Assembly: GCA_019637435.1 (NCBI GenBank) | Contig: JAHBVO010000001.1 | Coordinates: 2,356,001 to 2,420,000 of the forward strand | Direction of reading: 5' to 3' | DNA: 64,000 nt | Origin: Candidatus Obscuribacterales bacterium | Lineage (GTDB): Bacteria > Cyanobacteriota > Vampirovibrionia > Obscuribacterales > Obscuribacteraceae | In this document: positions 34,566 to 42,737 of the stretch, piece by piece | Position numbering within the stretch: the first letter of the stretch is position 1 | Layout of the letters: the number at the start of each line of letters is the position of its first letter | Translations under genes and position numbers: made by a program | The notes under the pieces: generated by a model | Database searches by the model: none | What the model was told of the DNA's origin: nothing | Seen by the model: the letters and a program-made list of their open reading frames with translations, nothing else

Positions 34566-35723
34566 TTAATACTTCGGAATGGTCGAATCAACTTTGTCAG
34601 ACCATTCGAGAATGCCGCCGCGCACGTTTCTCAGGCTCGTAAAGCCGTTTTGCTTCAAATATTCGACTGCATTCCTGCTGCGCGCACCGGACCGGCAGTA
34701 GATGTAGGTCTCCGCGTTCTTATCTAATTCGTTAAAGCGCGTTGGCAGTTCATTTAGTGGAATGTGCTTAGAGCCTTCAATTTTGCAAAAGGCAACTTCA
34801 TTATCATTGCGAACATCGAGAAGCAAAATCTCGTTTGCTCGTTCTTTCAAAATTTTTGCGACGTCTACAACGTCAATGTCGGAACCGTGCATGTCACCAC
34901 CTGTAGTGCTAGCTCTTTCAACCGGATTCGCGCAAGAAATGGACAGATCTGCCGGACGAGTAATGGTCGGCTGCTCTCCGCAGACCGGGCAATCGCGCTT
35001 GCGTTTTATCGCTAGCTTCTGAAAGTCCATATCCAGCGCGTTGTAGAGTAGTAGTTTACCAATAAGCGGCTGTCCTTCCCCTAGAATTAGTTTAACGGCT
35101 TCGGTCGCTTGCAAGGTGCCGATCACGCCAGCTAGAACGCCCAGCACACCGCCTTCTGCGCAATTCGGCACGGCGTCCGGCTCGGGCGGTACTGGAAATA
35201 GACAGCGATAGCATGGACCTGTGGTTGTGCAGAAAACGCTGAGCTGACCTTCGAAACGAAAAATCGAGCCGTACACATTCGGTTTGGATGATAGAACGCA
35301 GGCGTCGTTAATCAGATACCGCGTCTCGAAGTTGTCCGTTCCGTCGACAACCAGGTCGTAGTCCGCCAGCGTCTCCATCACATTCGCTGCTGAAAGCCGC
35401 ATTTTGTGACTGCTAACCTCGATCTCAGGATTCAAGGCTAGAAGTTTGTCTCTAGCAGTTTCAGATTTTGACTTTTTCACATCAGAAACCGCGTACAGTA
35501 CCTGACGTTGAAGATTGCTCAGATCAACGCTGTCGAAATCAATTAGACCCAGCCGTCCGACGCCGGCTGCAGCAAGATAAAGAGCGACAGGAGATCCTAA
35601 ACCACCGGCTCCGACAATCGCAACGCTGGCATTTTTCAGTTTGAGCTGCCCTTTCTCTCCAACTTCCGGGAGAATCAAGTGGCGTAAATAGCGTTGTTTC
35701 TCTGTGTTGCTGAGTTCTGTCAT
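34566..35723 (-). CDS. moeB: E1-like adenylyltransferase with rhodanese domain (MoeB/MoeZ-type)
   Basis: 385 residues. Residues about 5-245 are the ThiF/MoeB fold: nucleotide loop 'GAGGLGSPVALYLAAAGVG', 'DFDSVDLSNLQRQ', and zinc-binding CYRC (about 183) and CPVC (about 247). Residues about 280-385 are a rhodanese domain with the active-site loop YCRSGARSRN. The enzyme adenylates the C-terminal glycine of a MoaD/ThiS-like protein and delivers sulfur through the rhodanese cysteine. The MoaD-like gene at 34243 converges on it and is the likely client. A HIT-family gene lies 24 nt upstream on the same strand and is probably co-transcribed. Confidence 0.9.
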   Translation of the reverse strand: MTELSNTEKQRYLRHLILPEVGEKGQLKLKNASVAIVGAGGLGSPVALYLAAAGVGRLGLIDFDSVDLSNLQRQVLYAVSDVKKSKSETARDKLLALNPEIEVSSHKMRLSAANVMETLADYDLVVDGTDNFETRYLINDACVLSSKPNVYGSIFRFEGQLSVFCTTTGPCYRCLFPVPPEPDAVPNCAEGGVLGVLAGVIGTLQATEAVKLILGEGQPLIGKLLLYNALDMDFQKLAIKRKRDCPVCGEQPTITRPADLSISCANPVERASTTGGDMHGSDIDVVDVAKILKERANEILLLDVRNDNEVAFCKIEGSKHIPLNELPTRFNELDKNAETYIYCRSGARSRNAVEYLKQNGFTSLRNVRGGILEWSDKVDSTIPKY

Positions 35724-35747
35724 TAGACTGTTATTGGTGAATCGCGC

Positions 35748-36227
35748 CTAAGAAAAATGTTTGATCAAGCGGTCGTAGGTCTGTCCGAGGTCTTCGGGAA
35801 GAACTCGGGATTCGCCAATCGCAGTCATAAAGTTGGCATCGCCGATCCAACGCGGTACGAGATGCATATGCAAGTGATCTTTCACACCGGCGCCGGCGGC
35901 CCGACCGAGATTCCATCCTATATTGAAGCCATCGGGATTGTACTCTCTGGCAAGGACGACCTCGGCCATTTTTGCAAGTGACATCATTTCACTTGTTGAT
36001 TCGTCGTCGAACTTGGCCAATGAAGATTCGTGCTGGTAGGGGACTACCATTAAATGACCGCTCGTATAAGGATAGAGATTCAGGATAATGAAATTGAGTT
36101 TGCCCCGAAATAAAATCAAATTCGTTCGATCATCACCTGATTCCAGGAGATTGCAAAACACGCAGCCAGGCGTGCGATCGACGTTTGTTATGTAGGTGTA
36201 GCGCCAGGGTGTCCAGATGTGTTCCAT
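35748..36227 (-). CDS. HIT-family nucleotide hydrolase/transferase
   Basis: 159 residues. The histidine triad is present as DHLHMHLVPRW, and a zinc-type CVFC occurs near residue 23. 'MEHIWTPWRYTYI' at the start and 'GRAAGAGVKDHLHMH' are typical of bacterial HIT proteins related to Ap4A phosphorylase/adenylyltransferase and FHIT. These act on dinucleoside polyphosphates or adenylylated compounds. Being upstream of the MoeB-like gene, it might hydrolyse adenylylated by-products; that link is inference. Cytoplasmic. Confidence 0.85.
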   Translation of the reverse strand: MEHIWTPWRYTYITNVDRTPGCVFCNLLESGDDRTNLILFRGKLNFIILNLYPYTSGHLMVVPYQHESSLAKFDDESTSEMMSLAKMAEVVLAREYNPDGFNIGWNLGRAAGAGVKDHLHMHLVPRWIGDANFMTAIGESRVLPEDLGQTYDRLIKHFS

Positions 36228-36458
36228 TAGCTCGAGTCTATATAAGTAATAATTCAGGTCTAAAATTTTCGGTCGAGGCAGGCACCGTATCTGGTGAATT
36301 TTTGGAAGTCTTGAATTGTCAAGCGCTTCTTGTTGCTTGCCTTTGGGAAAATTCCGGATGGAAAATTAAGTTTACCAGGTATAACTTCGGACATTTGTAT
36401 ATTCAAAGTTACACTGATTGAACCGCAGCAGACTCTGTATTCCAAAAGGGGCTAAGTT

Positions 36459-38306
36459 ATGCAATCGACGACTTCGACGGGTTCGGTAGTACCTACAATT
36501 TGCAGCTACGATTTGAAACATGATCGGCTGATGAAGTGGGTGAAAGAGGTCGCGGCGCTTACAAAGCCTGATTCCATCTTTATCTGCGATGGCAGCCAGC
36601 AAGAGTATGACCGACTCTGTTCCGAGATGGTCGCACAAGGCAAACTGATTAAGTTAAATCCAGAGAAGCGCCCCAATAGCTATTTGACTCGTTCGGACGC
36701 ATCCGATGTCGCACGCGTCGAAGACAAGACTTTCGTCTGCACCACGAACAGAGATGACGCAGGTGCGACCAACAACTGGATGGCGCCTTCTGAAATGAAA
36801 GCCACCCTGACTAAACTTTTCGATGGTTCGATGCGCGGAAGGACCATGTACGTTGTTCCATTTAGCATGGGACCGGTTGGTTCGCCGCTGTCACACATAG
36901 GCGTGGAAATAACAGATTCACCATATGTGGTGGTGAGCATGCGTATCATGACCCGAATGGGCAAAGCCGCGGCAGAAGCGCTCGGCAAGGATGGGGACTT
37001 CGTTCCGTGCTTGCACTCTGTTGGTGCACCATTGTCGCCCGGCGAAAAGGATGCGCTCTGGCCATGCAATCCTGAGACGAAGTACATTTGTCATTTCCCG
37101 GAGACGCGCGAAATCTGGTCCTACGGATCGGGTTATGGTGGCAACGCTCTGCTCGGCAAAAAATGTTTCGCTCTTCGGATCGCGTCGACGATGGCTCGCG
37201 AAGAAGGCTGGTTAGCCGAGCACATGCTCATTCTCGGTATGGAGTCACCAGCCGGTGAGAAAGCGTACGTTGCGGCGGCATTCCCTTCGGCATGTGGCAA
37301 AACGAACCTTGCGATGTTGATTCCACCAAAGACATTTGACGGATGGAAGGTCACCACAGTTGGTGACGATATCGCCTGGATCAAACCGCGAGATGGCAAG
37401 TTCTATGCCATCAATCCGGAAGCTGGCTATTTTGGTGTAGCTCCCGGCACCTCTGAGAAAACCAATCCAAATGCGATCGCAACGTTGAAAGAGAATTGCT
37501 TGTTCACCAACGTCGCATTGACCCCCGATGGTGATGTTTGGTGGGAGGGTCTGACCGAGGAAAAACCGGCGAGTTTGATCGACTGGACCGGTCAGGAATG
37601 GACACCGGACTGCGGTCGTCCAGCGGCACATCCAAACGCGCGCTTCACGGTGGCGGCGTCTCAATGCCCGTCATTGGATGAGAAGTGGGATGACCCTCAG
37701 GGCGTTCCGATCAGCGCATTTATCTTTGGCGGTAGACGCTGTTCGACAATTCCGTTGGTCACCGAAGCATACACGTGGACCGATGGAGTCTACATGGCGG
37801 CGACTATGGGATCGGAAACCACGGCAGCGGCATTCGGAAAAATCGGTCAGGTTCGTCGTGACCCGATGGCGATGCTCCCATTCTGCGGTTATAACATGGC
37901 TGACTACTTTGCGCATTGGCTCGAGATGGGCAAGCGCGTGAAGTCTGCACCGAAAATTTTCTGCACCAACTGGTTCCTGACTAATGAGAACGGCAAATTC
38001 ATCTGGCCGGGATTCGGTGAAAACATGCGCGTTCTTCAGTGGATTTTCGAGCGTGCCCACGATCGTGGAACAGCCAATGAGACAGAATTAGGCTTCATGC
38101 CTGCATTCGAAGATATCGACTGGAGAGGTTTGGATACGATCGAAAAGGCCATATGGGCACAGTTGATGAAGATCGACCCTGAGCAGTGGCGCGATGAAGT
38201 CGTTCTTCACGATGAGCTCTTCGAAAGGCTCGGCGAGCGTGTACCGCGTCCGTTGCTGTTAAAGCGCAATCGACTGCATTCGGCGTTCAACAAAAAAACA
38301 AACTAG
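36459..38306 (+). CDS. pckG: Phosphoenolpyruvate carboxykinase (GTP)
   Basis: 615 residues, normal for the GTP-dependent class. The kinase-1a motif [10 protein letters not shown] lies near residues 274-283. 'GDDIAWI' is the kinase-2/metal motif, and '[16 protein letters not shown]' and '[21 protein letters not shown]' are diagnostic of pckG. It converts oxaloacetate and GTP to PEP, CO2 and GDP at the entry of gluconeogenesis. An AGGGG lies about 8 nt before the ATG. It is divergent from the HIT gene and convergent with the nuclease gene at 38317. All expected motifs look intact. Confidence 0.97.
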   Translation: MQSTTSTGSVVPTICSYDLKHDRLMKWVKEVAALTKPDSIFICDGSQQEYDRLCSEMVAQGKLIKLNPEKRPNSYLTRSDASDVARVEDKTFVCTTNRDDAGATNNWMAPSEMKATLTKLFDGSMRGRTMYVVPFSMGPVGSPLSHIGVEITDSPYVVVSMRIMTRMGKAAAEALGKDGDFVPCLHSVGAPLSPGEKDALWPCNPETKYICHFPETREIWSYGSGYGGNALLGKKCFALRIASTMAREEGWLAEHMLILGMESPAGEKAYVAAAFPSACGKTNLAMLIPPKTFDGWKVTTVGDDIAWIKPRDGKFYAINPEAGYFGVAPGTSEKTNPNAIATLKENCLFTNVALTPDGDVWWEGLTEEKPASLIDWTGQEWTPDCGRPAAHPNARFTVAASQCPSLDEKWDDPQGVPISAFIFGGRRCSTIPLVTEAYTWTDGVYMAATMGSETTAAAFGKIGQVRRDPMAMLPFCGYNMADYFAHWLEMGKRVKSAPKIFCTNWFLTNENGKFIWPGFGENMRVLQWIFERAHDRGTANETELGFMPAFEDIDWRGLDTIEKAIWAQLMKIDPEQWRDEVVLHDELFERLGERVPRPLLLKRNRLHSAFNKKTN

Positions 38307-38316
38307 TTTCCAGCTC

Positions 38317-39930
38317 CTAAGGAATTAGACGGCGAAGCAGTTCGACGAGAGTCTTGTGCAGCGATTCGCCATCGCACGGATGAGCAGGCAAAGCCTCGAT
38401 ATCGTTTGTGACCGGTTTGCGAAGACCAGGATACATAATCGAGGAGTAAATAATTTCACTTGCGTTTTCAATTCCGCGAATCTGCTGCTTAAACTGCAAG
38501 ATTTCGTTGACATCAGTCTGGAGTGGGTCAAGTGCCGAACGTTTTCTGTTGTACTCGTCGGCGATCGTTTTTTTCGTTTTACGCTTCACAGGCTTGGCTG
38601 TATTTTCTGGTAGCGGTTTTGCATCAACCCAATATTTTGGATCAAACAGCATCGCTTTACCGATTTGCCCCGGCGCCTCAAGAAAGATCGCGACACCGGT
38701 CGGTGCGTGAGGTGCGCCCACTGCCGCTGCACCCAACGGACTCCAAGGGACATAGCTGACCAGAAGACCGGCTCGATCGGACCAGAGTTGGACGGCTGGT
38801 CGCCCATCATTCATTACCTGAATTGTGGTGTTCTTATTGAAGCTGCGCACCCAATGGTGATTAGTACAGCGATAGCCTTTCTCCGAGCAGACCTGAAGGA
38901 GCGCATTGAGAAGTTTAAGACCGGCCCAGCGCTGATATAAATACGGGAAATTATTCAGAGGAGCGGTGAGTGCCGGCTCCTCGAAGTTGACAGCTGCTTG
39001 TTGGCTGAGACCGAGATACCCCTGAAGAACCGCTCGGTAAGCCGGGTTTTTCAAGAGCACCATAGTTATACGAACGGATGTAATGGACGCGTTGCGAATC
39101 TCGCGCAAGAATGTCGCGCGCATATAAGCCAGGTGAAATTCGTTGGCGAGATTGTCAACATCGGTTGCCATCGCCGGCGGTGGCGTCATGGATTTGAGCC
39201 GGGCTTGCAATCTCGACAGACGGCTTCTCAGCGCCAGCGCATATGCTTTGACAAGCCTGTTTTCATACGCTTCAAACGACTGGTCTACCGTGGTGTCATA
39301 CATTTGGTAGAGTCGGCTGCTTGAAAGTACGTTTCCAGGCATGGACATAGCTTGCGGCAAGCGCGAGATGTCCGGTCTACGCACTTTCTCTACGCTGCGC
39401 ACTTCAAGCTTCGGTATCAGAATTTTCACGCAGTCGCGTTGCAGGATAGCAAGAATCTGCATCATGCCGAGCCGCTCTTTTGTTCCCATAATAGCGTCGC
39501 GCAGTTTTACAAATTCCTCTTCTTCGATGGACATCTGATCGCGCGCCGGCGGCGGGCTAATCTGTGCGCCGCATGCAATCAGACGATTCGTGAGCATTGC
39601 CGGCAGTATGTCAGTCAACTCCTGAAACACAAGGTTGAAATCCTCTTCCTCGAAGTGCGTCGGCAAAACTGTAATTGTCCTGCGCTCGCTGATTCCATTG
39701 CAGGCGAGAAACAGCTCATAGTGACCTGGACCACACGGAGGCCACTGGGAATACGCAAGCGATTCGTTATCGAAAAGTGGAAGGTATACACCGGCGAGTG
39801 TCAGCGAAATCGACGGACGAAGTTCTTTCGGAACATTAATCGCAATACCGCACTTACGCCCTTCGATTGGACTCGGAATTACCGAGCCCGAATCGTAAAA
39901 GCTGAGTCGTGACGAGCGTGGCGATTCCAT
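38317..39930 (-). CDS. DUF2357/McrC-like PD-(D/E)XK nuclease
   Basis: 537 residues. The N-terminal ~170 residues are a beta-rich domain typical of DUF2357 proteins. In the C-terminal part, 'YLYQRWAGLKLLNALLQV' matches the helix preceding the nuclease core. 'AMLFDPKYWVDAK' carries the Asp-x-Lys motif, and 'DVNEILQFKQQIRGI' matches the following 'D...M..Y...I' helix. These are features of McrC-type and DUF2357 endonucleases, which cut DNA when driven by an McrB-family AAA+ motor. The gene follows the AAA+ gene by 27 nt on the same strand. A plausible McrBC-like restriction pair. Target modification unknown. Confidence 0.75.
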   Translation of the reverse strand: MESPRSSRLSFYDSGSVIPSPIEGRKCGIAINVPKELRPSISLTLAGVYLPLFDNESLAYSQWPPCGPGHYELFLACNGISERRTITVLPTHFEEEDFNLVFQELTDILPAMLTNRLIACGAQISPPPARDQMSIEEEEFVKLRDAIMGTKERLGMMQILAILQRDCVKILIPKLEVRSVEKVRRPDISRLPQAMSMPGNVLSSSRLYQMYDTTVDQSFEAYENRLVKAYALALRSRLSRLQARLKSMTPPPAMATDVDNLANEFHLAYMRATFLREIRNASITSVRITMVLLKNPAYRAVLQGYLGLSQQAAVNFEEPALTAPLNNFPYLYQRWAGLKLLNALLQVCSEKGYRCTNHHWVRSFNKNTTIQVMNDGRPAVQLWSDRAGLLVSYVPWSPLGAAAVGAPHAPTGVAIFLEAPGQIGKAMLFDPKYWVDAKPLPENTAKPVKRKTKKTIADEYNRKRSALDPLQTDVNEILQFKQQIRGIENASEIIYSSIMYPGLRKPVTNDIEALPAHPCDGESLHKTLVELLRRLIP

Positions 39931-39957
39931 TTCTGCGATTTGATGAGGTGCCGAGAC

Positions 39958-40896
39958 CTAGAAGAATGAGGCAATACCATTTGTCTGGTAACCGTAGTTT
40001 AGCTGCAGAATCTTGTGATGGCTGCGCGGGAATCTGTTTGCAGTGAGTTCTGTAAGCCTGTGCAACATGGCACCAATTCTGATATCAGTACCTTTGATGC
40101 GCGGAAGAATTTTCTGGATAATTTGATCGTCCAATGCTTCTTCCCACGGCACTCCGATGCGAACAGCTTCGTCGACATAACGGTTGACTTCATCGACGAT
40201 ACGAATCGAGAACGGGTTGACCTCAGCTACGGCATCAAAGACGGCCATCAGCCAATCTCGAAGTTCAGGGCGTTGAATCCGTGAAGCAACCTCTTCTCGC
40301 AAGTGAGTCACTTCGATCACCTGCGCACGGTCATAGATTTTGTCTGCGAAGTTTTGAGTTGTTTCATCGACGTTGACCGTTCCGATAAAGTACAAATTCG
40401 GCGTGAGGTCGACCACGTCCGGACCCGACATAGTTACCTGCGCGCGACCGGCCGCGGTTAGAACTTCCATCGCCGACAGGAATTTTGCAAAGTAATATTC
40501 GACGCGAGCCAAGTTCATTTCGTCTAAAACGAGGTGGAAAGGCTCGGGCGGTTTACCCACGCTAATCGCAGAGTGATAGGCACGGGCGGCTTGTCGCAGG
40601 AACAAGCTAAAGTCGGTGTCATAGTATTGTTTGCTCAGGGGATTGTAATATCCCAAGAGATCTTCGTTGGTCGTCCAGTTTGGCGCGACGGCAACGAGGC
40701 AATACTTGGCATCGACGGCGTCTGCGTACATTCTAGTGAGCAAGGTTTTACCGCTTCCGCTCACGCCGCAGAGAATCACGAACCGACGAGTTTTAAGCGA
40801 AAGATGATAACGCCTGAGCAGGTCTGAATTGTAGACGGCTCCGGAAGCGTCGATTGTTCGACGAATGTAATCAAAATCAGGTTCAAAATAAGACAT
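39958..40896 (-). CDS. McrB-like AAA+ ATPase/GTPase
   Basis: 312 residues from the ATG at 40896; a GTG at 40920 lacks a binding site. Walker A is 'GVSGSGKTLL', Walker B 'HLVLDEMNLARVEYYF', and sensor region 'FIGTVNVDETTQNFADKIYDRA'. The 'MNLA.VE.YF' and 'TVNVD.TT..F.DK..DRA' blocks are characteristic of the McrB branch of AAA+ motors. It lacks a separate DNA-binding N-terminal domain, so recognition probably lies in the partner nuclease or another protein. It is the first gene of the two-gene unit. The substrate nucleotide (GTP or ATP) is not determined. Confidence 0.8.
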   Translation of the reverse strand: MSYFEPDFDYIRRTIDASGAVYNSDLLRRYHLSLKTRRFVILCGVSGSGKTLLTRMYADAVDAKYCLVAVAPNWTTNEDLLGYYNPLSKQYYDTDFSLFLRQAARAYHSAISVGKPPEPFHLVLDEMNLARVEYYFAKFLSAMEVLTAAGRAQVTMSGPDVVDLTPNLYFIGTVNVDETTQNFADKIYDRAQVIEVTHLREEVASRIQRPELRDWLMAVFDAVAEVNPFSIRIVDEVNRYVDEAVRIGVPWEEALDDQIIQKILPRIKGTDIRIGAMLHRLTELTANRFPRSHHKILQLNYGYQTNGIASFF

Positions 40897-40969
40897 GACG
40901 ATGTCATCCCTTTCTGCCACGCAGGAAAACAGAAGGCACCACGCCAGTCTAGGATATCATACGAGCCGC

Positions 40970-41899
40970 TCAGAGGTCCTTTGAGAAAGTTTGTCCGATA
41001 AGGTCTTTGCCGAAACTATGGTGCGGCGATTCTTCGATGAGTTCGAATCCGGCTCTGTCGTAGATTCTGCGCGCATCGGTCAGAACGCTATTGGTCCACA
41101 AGATCATTTTCTTGTAGCCAATCAGCCTGGCGAATCGCAAGCACTCTTCAACCAGTCTTGTGCCGATGCCCAAACCGCGAGCGGCTGGATCGACGTAGAG
41201 CATTCGAAGTTTCGCAATCCCTTCTTCATGGCGGACAACAAAGACTGAACCGACAATCTGATGGTCTTTTTCCGCGATCCAGCAACGCTCGAATTTTGGA
41301 TCGAAGTCGCGAATAAACTTGGCGCAGATTTCGGCGGCAAGTGCTTCGAATTCTCCGCTCCAACCGTATTCTTGAGCATAGAGAACGGTTTGGCGATGCA
41401 CGATAAACGCCATGTCGCCTGGATGCGGGTCGCGCAGCATGTAGCTTGCTCTCTGATCTAAACTCCTGGATTCGTTCAACAACTCCTGGATCTGTGCCAT
41501 TGCTCCGAGCAGTCGCGTCTGTTCAGCCTCTGAAAGCTGGTTCAGCATTGCCACCACCTCCGACTGCGACGCTCTGTTCAGGTTGTCGAATGTTTGTCGC
41601 CCCGCATCGGTAAGTTCCAGTTGTAGCGCTCGCGCGTCTGAAGACGATCGGTTCTTGTTCAAAAGACCTTTCTTCTGGAACTTTGATATTACCCTGCTCA
41701 GGTAACCCGCATTCAGTCCCAGTTCTCGACAGAGATCGGTGCTTGTCAGGTTGTCGCGATTGGCAAGCTCATAGAGAATGCGGCTTTCGGTCAACGAAAA
41801 ATCGCTGTTAAGCAAATGCTCCTGAAGGACTCCAATCTGTTTAGTGTAGAAGCGGTTAAAACTTCGGACGGCTTCCGCATTCAGGTTCAGACCTTCCAT
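40970..41899 (-). CDS. MarR-GNAT bifunctional regulator/acetyltransferase
   Basis: 309 residues from the ATG at 41899, chosen for GGAGAA 5 nt upstream; a start at 41923 lacks one. Residues about 1-140 are a MarR winged-helix domain ('LTESRILYELANRDNLTSTDL', 'LGLNAGYLSRVISKFQKKGLL'). Residues about 155-305 are a GNAT N-acetyltransferase: 'DHQIVGSVFVV' and the acetyl-CoA loop 'DPAARGLGIGTRLVEECL', then 'YDRAGFELIEE'. Such fusions bind small amines or amino acids and acetylate them or sense them. A tandem palindromic operator (41983-42016) lies about 85 nt upstream, so autoregulation is likely. Confidence 0.9.
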   Translation of the reverse strand: MEGLNLNAEAVRSFNRFYTKQIGVLQEHLLNSDFSLTESRILYELANRDNLTSTDLCRELGLNAGYLSRVISKFQKKGLLNKNRSSSDARALQLELTDAGRQTFDNLNRASQSEVVAMLNQLSEAEQTRLLGAMAQIQELLNESRSLDQRASYMLRDPHPGDMAFIVHRQTVLYAQEYGWSGEFEALAAEICAKFIRDFDPKFERCWIAEKDHQIVGSVFVVRHEEGIAKLRMLYVDPAARGLGIGTRLVEECLRFARLIGYKKMILWTNSVLTDARRIYDRAGFELIEESPHHSFGKDLIGQTFSKDL

Positions 41900-41982
41900 G
41901 TTCTTCTCCGAAAAATTAAACACACACTATCTGCCGGTAATATCGGTCGAGCGGATTCTGGCTGATCTGATCGACCAGGTCG

Positions 41983-42016
41983 TTGCCTCAGGCAAGAGAA
42001 TACTTGCCGGAGGCAA
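41983..42016. promoter_or_regulatory. Tandem MarR-type operator
   Basis: Two copies of a 13-bp palindrome: TTGCCTCAGGCAA (41983-41995) and TTGCCGGAGGCAA (42004-42016). Centres are 21 bp apart, two helical turns, so two dimers would bind the same face. It lies in the promoter region of the MarR-GNAT gene and may also control the divergent receiver gene. Confidence 0.75.
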
Positions 42017-42141
42017 CAATGTCAATCGAGGCCGTCACATCAATGAGATCCGGCTATTGAAACCCTTGCGTAGGTAACACCTCGGCATCGCTACGCTAGA
42101 AAGAACGAGGAATCCATGTCGCCGGTCGTCAGGAGCGCCAA

Positions 42142-42612
42142 ATGTCAGAGGAAATTCATCCACCCAGCCAGGCACGGGATCCTTCGCTCGTTTATCGAAT
42201 TCTGGCCCTGGACACGCTTGAACATATAGATCTGCTGAGAATATCTGCTCAGGCTGCGGGGCACGAGGTCGTAGCCGTGACTCGGATAGCGGAAGCAATG
42301 CACTTCTTGAACACGAAGGACCACGTTGATGTGGTGGTGTCGGCTGTTCATCTCGAGCAGGAAAGTGTGTTCGACTTCTTAAAGGAGATGAAAAAATCGC
42401 CTCTTCATAAAGACGTGCCATTCATGATGCTATGCAGCGAGCCAGGCGAGTTCGCGATGGCGGTGAATCGATCTGTTCAATCGGCTGCAACGGTAATGGG
42501 TGTTGATAAGTATCTGACGATGCCTGAGTATGACGTTCATCGATTGATGAAAGAGATTGTGGCGATGATTCCAGATCGACCGCCGAGCAAGGAGCAAGAT
42601 GGCTCCGAATAA
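42142..42612 (+). CDS. Degenerate response-regulator receiver protein
   Basis: 156 residues. 'RILALDTLEHIDLLRI' gives strand 1 and acidic residues, and 'MGVDKYLTMP' holds the conserved Lys region. At the phosphoacceptor position, 'VDVVVSAVHLE' has Ser in place of the expected Asp. Phosphorylation is therefore unlikely in the usual way. No output domain is present. The gene begins in the same intergenic region as the MarR operator and ends 125 nt before the first Ser/Thr kinase. It may be a docking protein or an altered target of one of the kinases (inference). Confidence 0.7.
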   Translation: MSEEIHPPSQARDPSLVYRILALDTLEHIDLLRISAQAAGHEVVAVTRIAEAMHFLNTKDHVDVVVSAVHLEQESVFDFLKEMKKSPLHKDVPFMMLCSEPGEFAMAVNRSVQSAATVMGVDKYLTMPEYDVHRLMKEIVAMIPDRPPSKEQDGSE

Positions 42613-42737
42613 CGTGCGCTCAGCTCGAAATTTGCGTGAGTTCAAGACAAATGGCTGTGTTCAGTCGTAAAAACGCGAATGACGGAACTGGCGAAAATTA
42701 GGTACAGTGGTAAAACGCTCCCTGTTCGGTTCTGCTC

